Part shown: positions 63,920 through 64,000 of the stretch, piece by piece
Position numbering within the stretch: the stretch's first letter is position 1
How the letters are laid out: the number at the start of each line of letters is the position of its first letter
Source: Firm-04 sp045596625
GTDB taxonomy: Bacteria > Bacillota > Clostridia > Oscillospirales > Ruminococcaceae
Length of the DNA stretch: 64,000 nucleotides
Direction: 5' to 3'
Assembly (NCBI GenBank): GCA_045596625.1
Contig: JAZOCU010000054.1
Span: 248,001 to 312,000, forward strand
Notes under the pieces: generated by a model
The model's input: the letters and a program-made list of their open reading frames with translations, nothing else
Databases searched by the model: none
Told to the model about the DNA's origin: nothing
Made by a program: the position numbers and the translations under genes

Positions 63920-64000
63920 TATTCTGTAAACAGCAGCGAAGCCGCACTGGTACCAATGCGATCGCAGCCGGCTGCAAGATAAGCCTCCATTTGCTCGCGG
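63919..64000 (-). CDS. deoC: C-terminal end of a probable deoxyribose-phosphate aldolase (runs off the window)
   Basis: Only 26 residues are visible: REQMEAYLAAGCDRIGTSAASLLFTE then TAA. The AGCDRIGTSA stretch resembles the AGADRIGASAG end of DeoC. With only the last strand and helix visible the assignment stays tentative; other TIM-barrel aldolases share this segment. The stop overlaps the next ATG by one base. Confidence 0.55.
   Translation of the reverse strand, partial: REQMEAYLAAGCDRIGTSAASLLFTE

Noticed and set aside
1..64000. CRISPR arrays, tRNA/rRNA genes, insertion sequences, prophage
   Set aside because: I looked for direct repeats with spacers, cloverleaf genes, transposases, integrases and phage structural genes, and saw none.

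Overview
The window is a gene-dense, roughly 50% GC piece of a Gram-positive, probably spore-forming Clostridia chromosome, most like the Ruminococcaceae/Oscillospirales. This is inferred from a SpoIID homologue, AGGAGG-type ribosome binding sites, TTGACA-N17-TATAAT promoters often with an extended TGn, GAAC-N4-GTTC LexA boxes, a darA-holB-ricT cluster, a prmC-DUF1385 pair, and several BspA-type leucine-rich repeat surface proteins. I see no rRNA, tRNA, CRISPR array, insertion sequence or prophage. Nearly everything is chromosomal housekeeping plus a few lineage-specific genes.

Layout. 1-1449: the 5' part of rpoB (minus) with a consensus promoter, plus an oppositely oriented promoter and terminator that together define a possible small RNA. 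1450-12774 (plus): a long run behind one visible promoter, holding three related membrane proteins, a ComM/YifB ATPase, a lipoprotein, an FtsW/RodA protein, TcdA, a small membrane protein, a 2-hydroxyacid dehydrogenase, proB, proA and a membrane-anchored protein. 12834-24606 (minus): an AI-2E family protein, three tandem LRR surface proteins, glmS, a phosphoesterase, a ParB-like/BMP-type fusion and purA. 24957-25100 (minus): a 47-residue cysteine-rich membrane peptide. 25391-34126 (plus): a ClpC-like ATPase without the middle domain, a phospholipase-C-fold protein, an ECF transporter S-component with a small-molecule kinase, and a 1239-residue sensor/GGDEF/EAL/beta-solenoid protein.

34222-35052 is a minus-strand esterase. 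35172-39995 (plus) runs trmB, a small ORF, pyrC, an Lrp-type regulator with its aminotransferase, and ispE. 40053-44034 (minus) is a PLP decarboxylase-like gene, darA, holB and ricT. dinB lies behind a cluster of LexA boxes. cysS has a large palindrome over its promoter. 48251-59730 (minus) appears to be one long transcription unit: gltA, a lipoprotein, a two-component system, DUF1385, prmC, recA, recX, rimO, pgsA and cysE. 59934-60947 is spoIID (plus). The window ends with a minus-strand group of a tandem-domain thyX, an SDR oxidoreductase, a phosphopantetheinyl transferase and the tail of a probable deoC.

The most unusual items are the cytosolic sensor-GGDEF-EAL-beta-solenoid protein, the ParB-like/BMP fusion, the LRR triplet with divergent cytoplasmic tails, the small-RNA candidate facing the rpoB promoter, the cysS palindrome, the phospholipase-C-like protein lacking a signal peptide, and the Clp ATPase lacking its M domain. 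All functional statements come from motif reading only; no database search was run.
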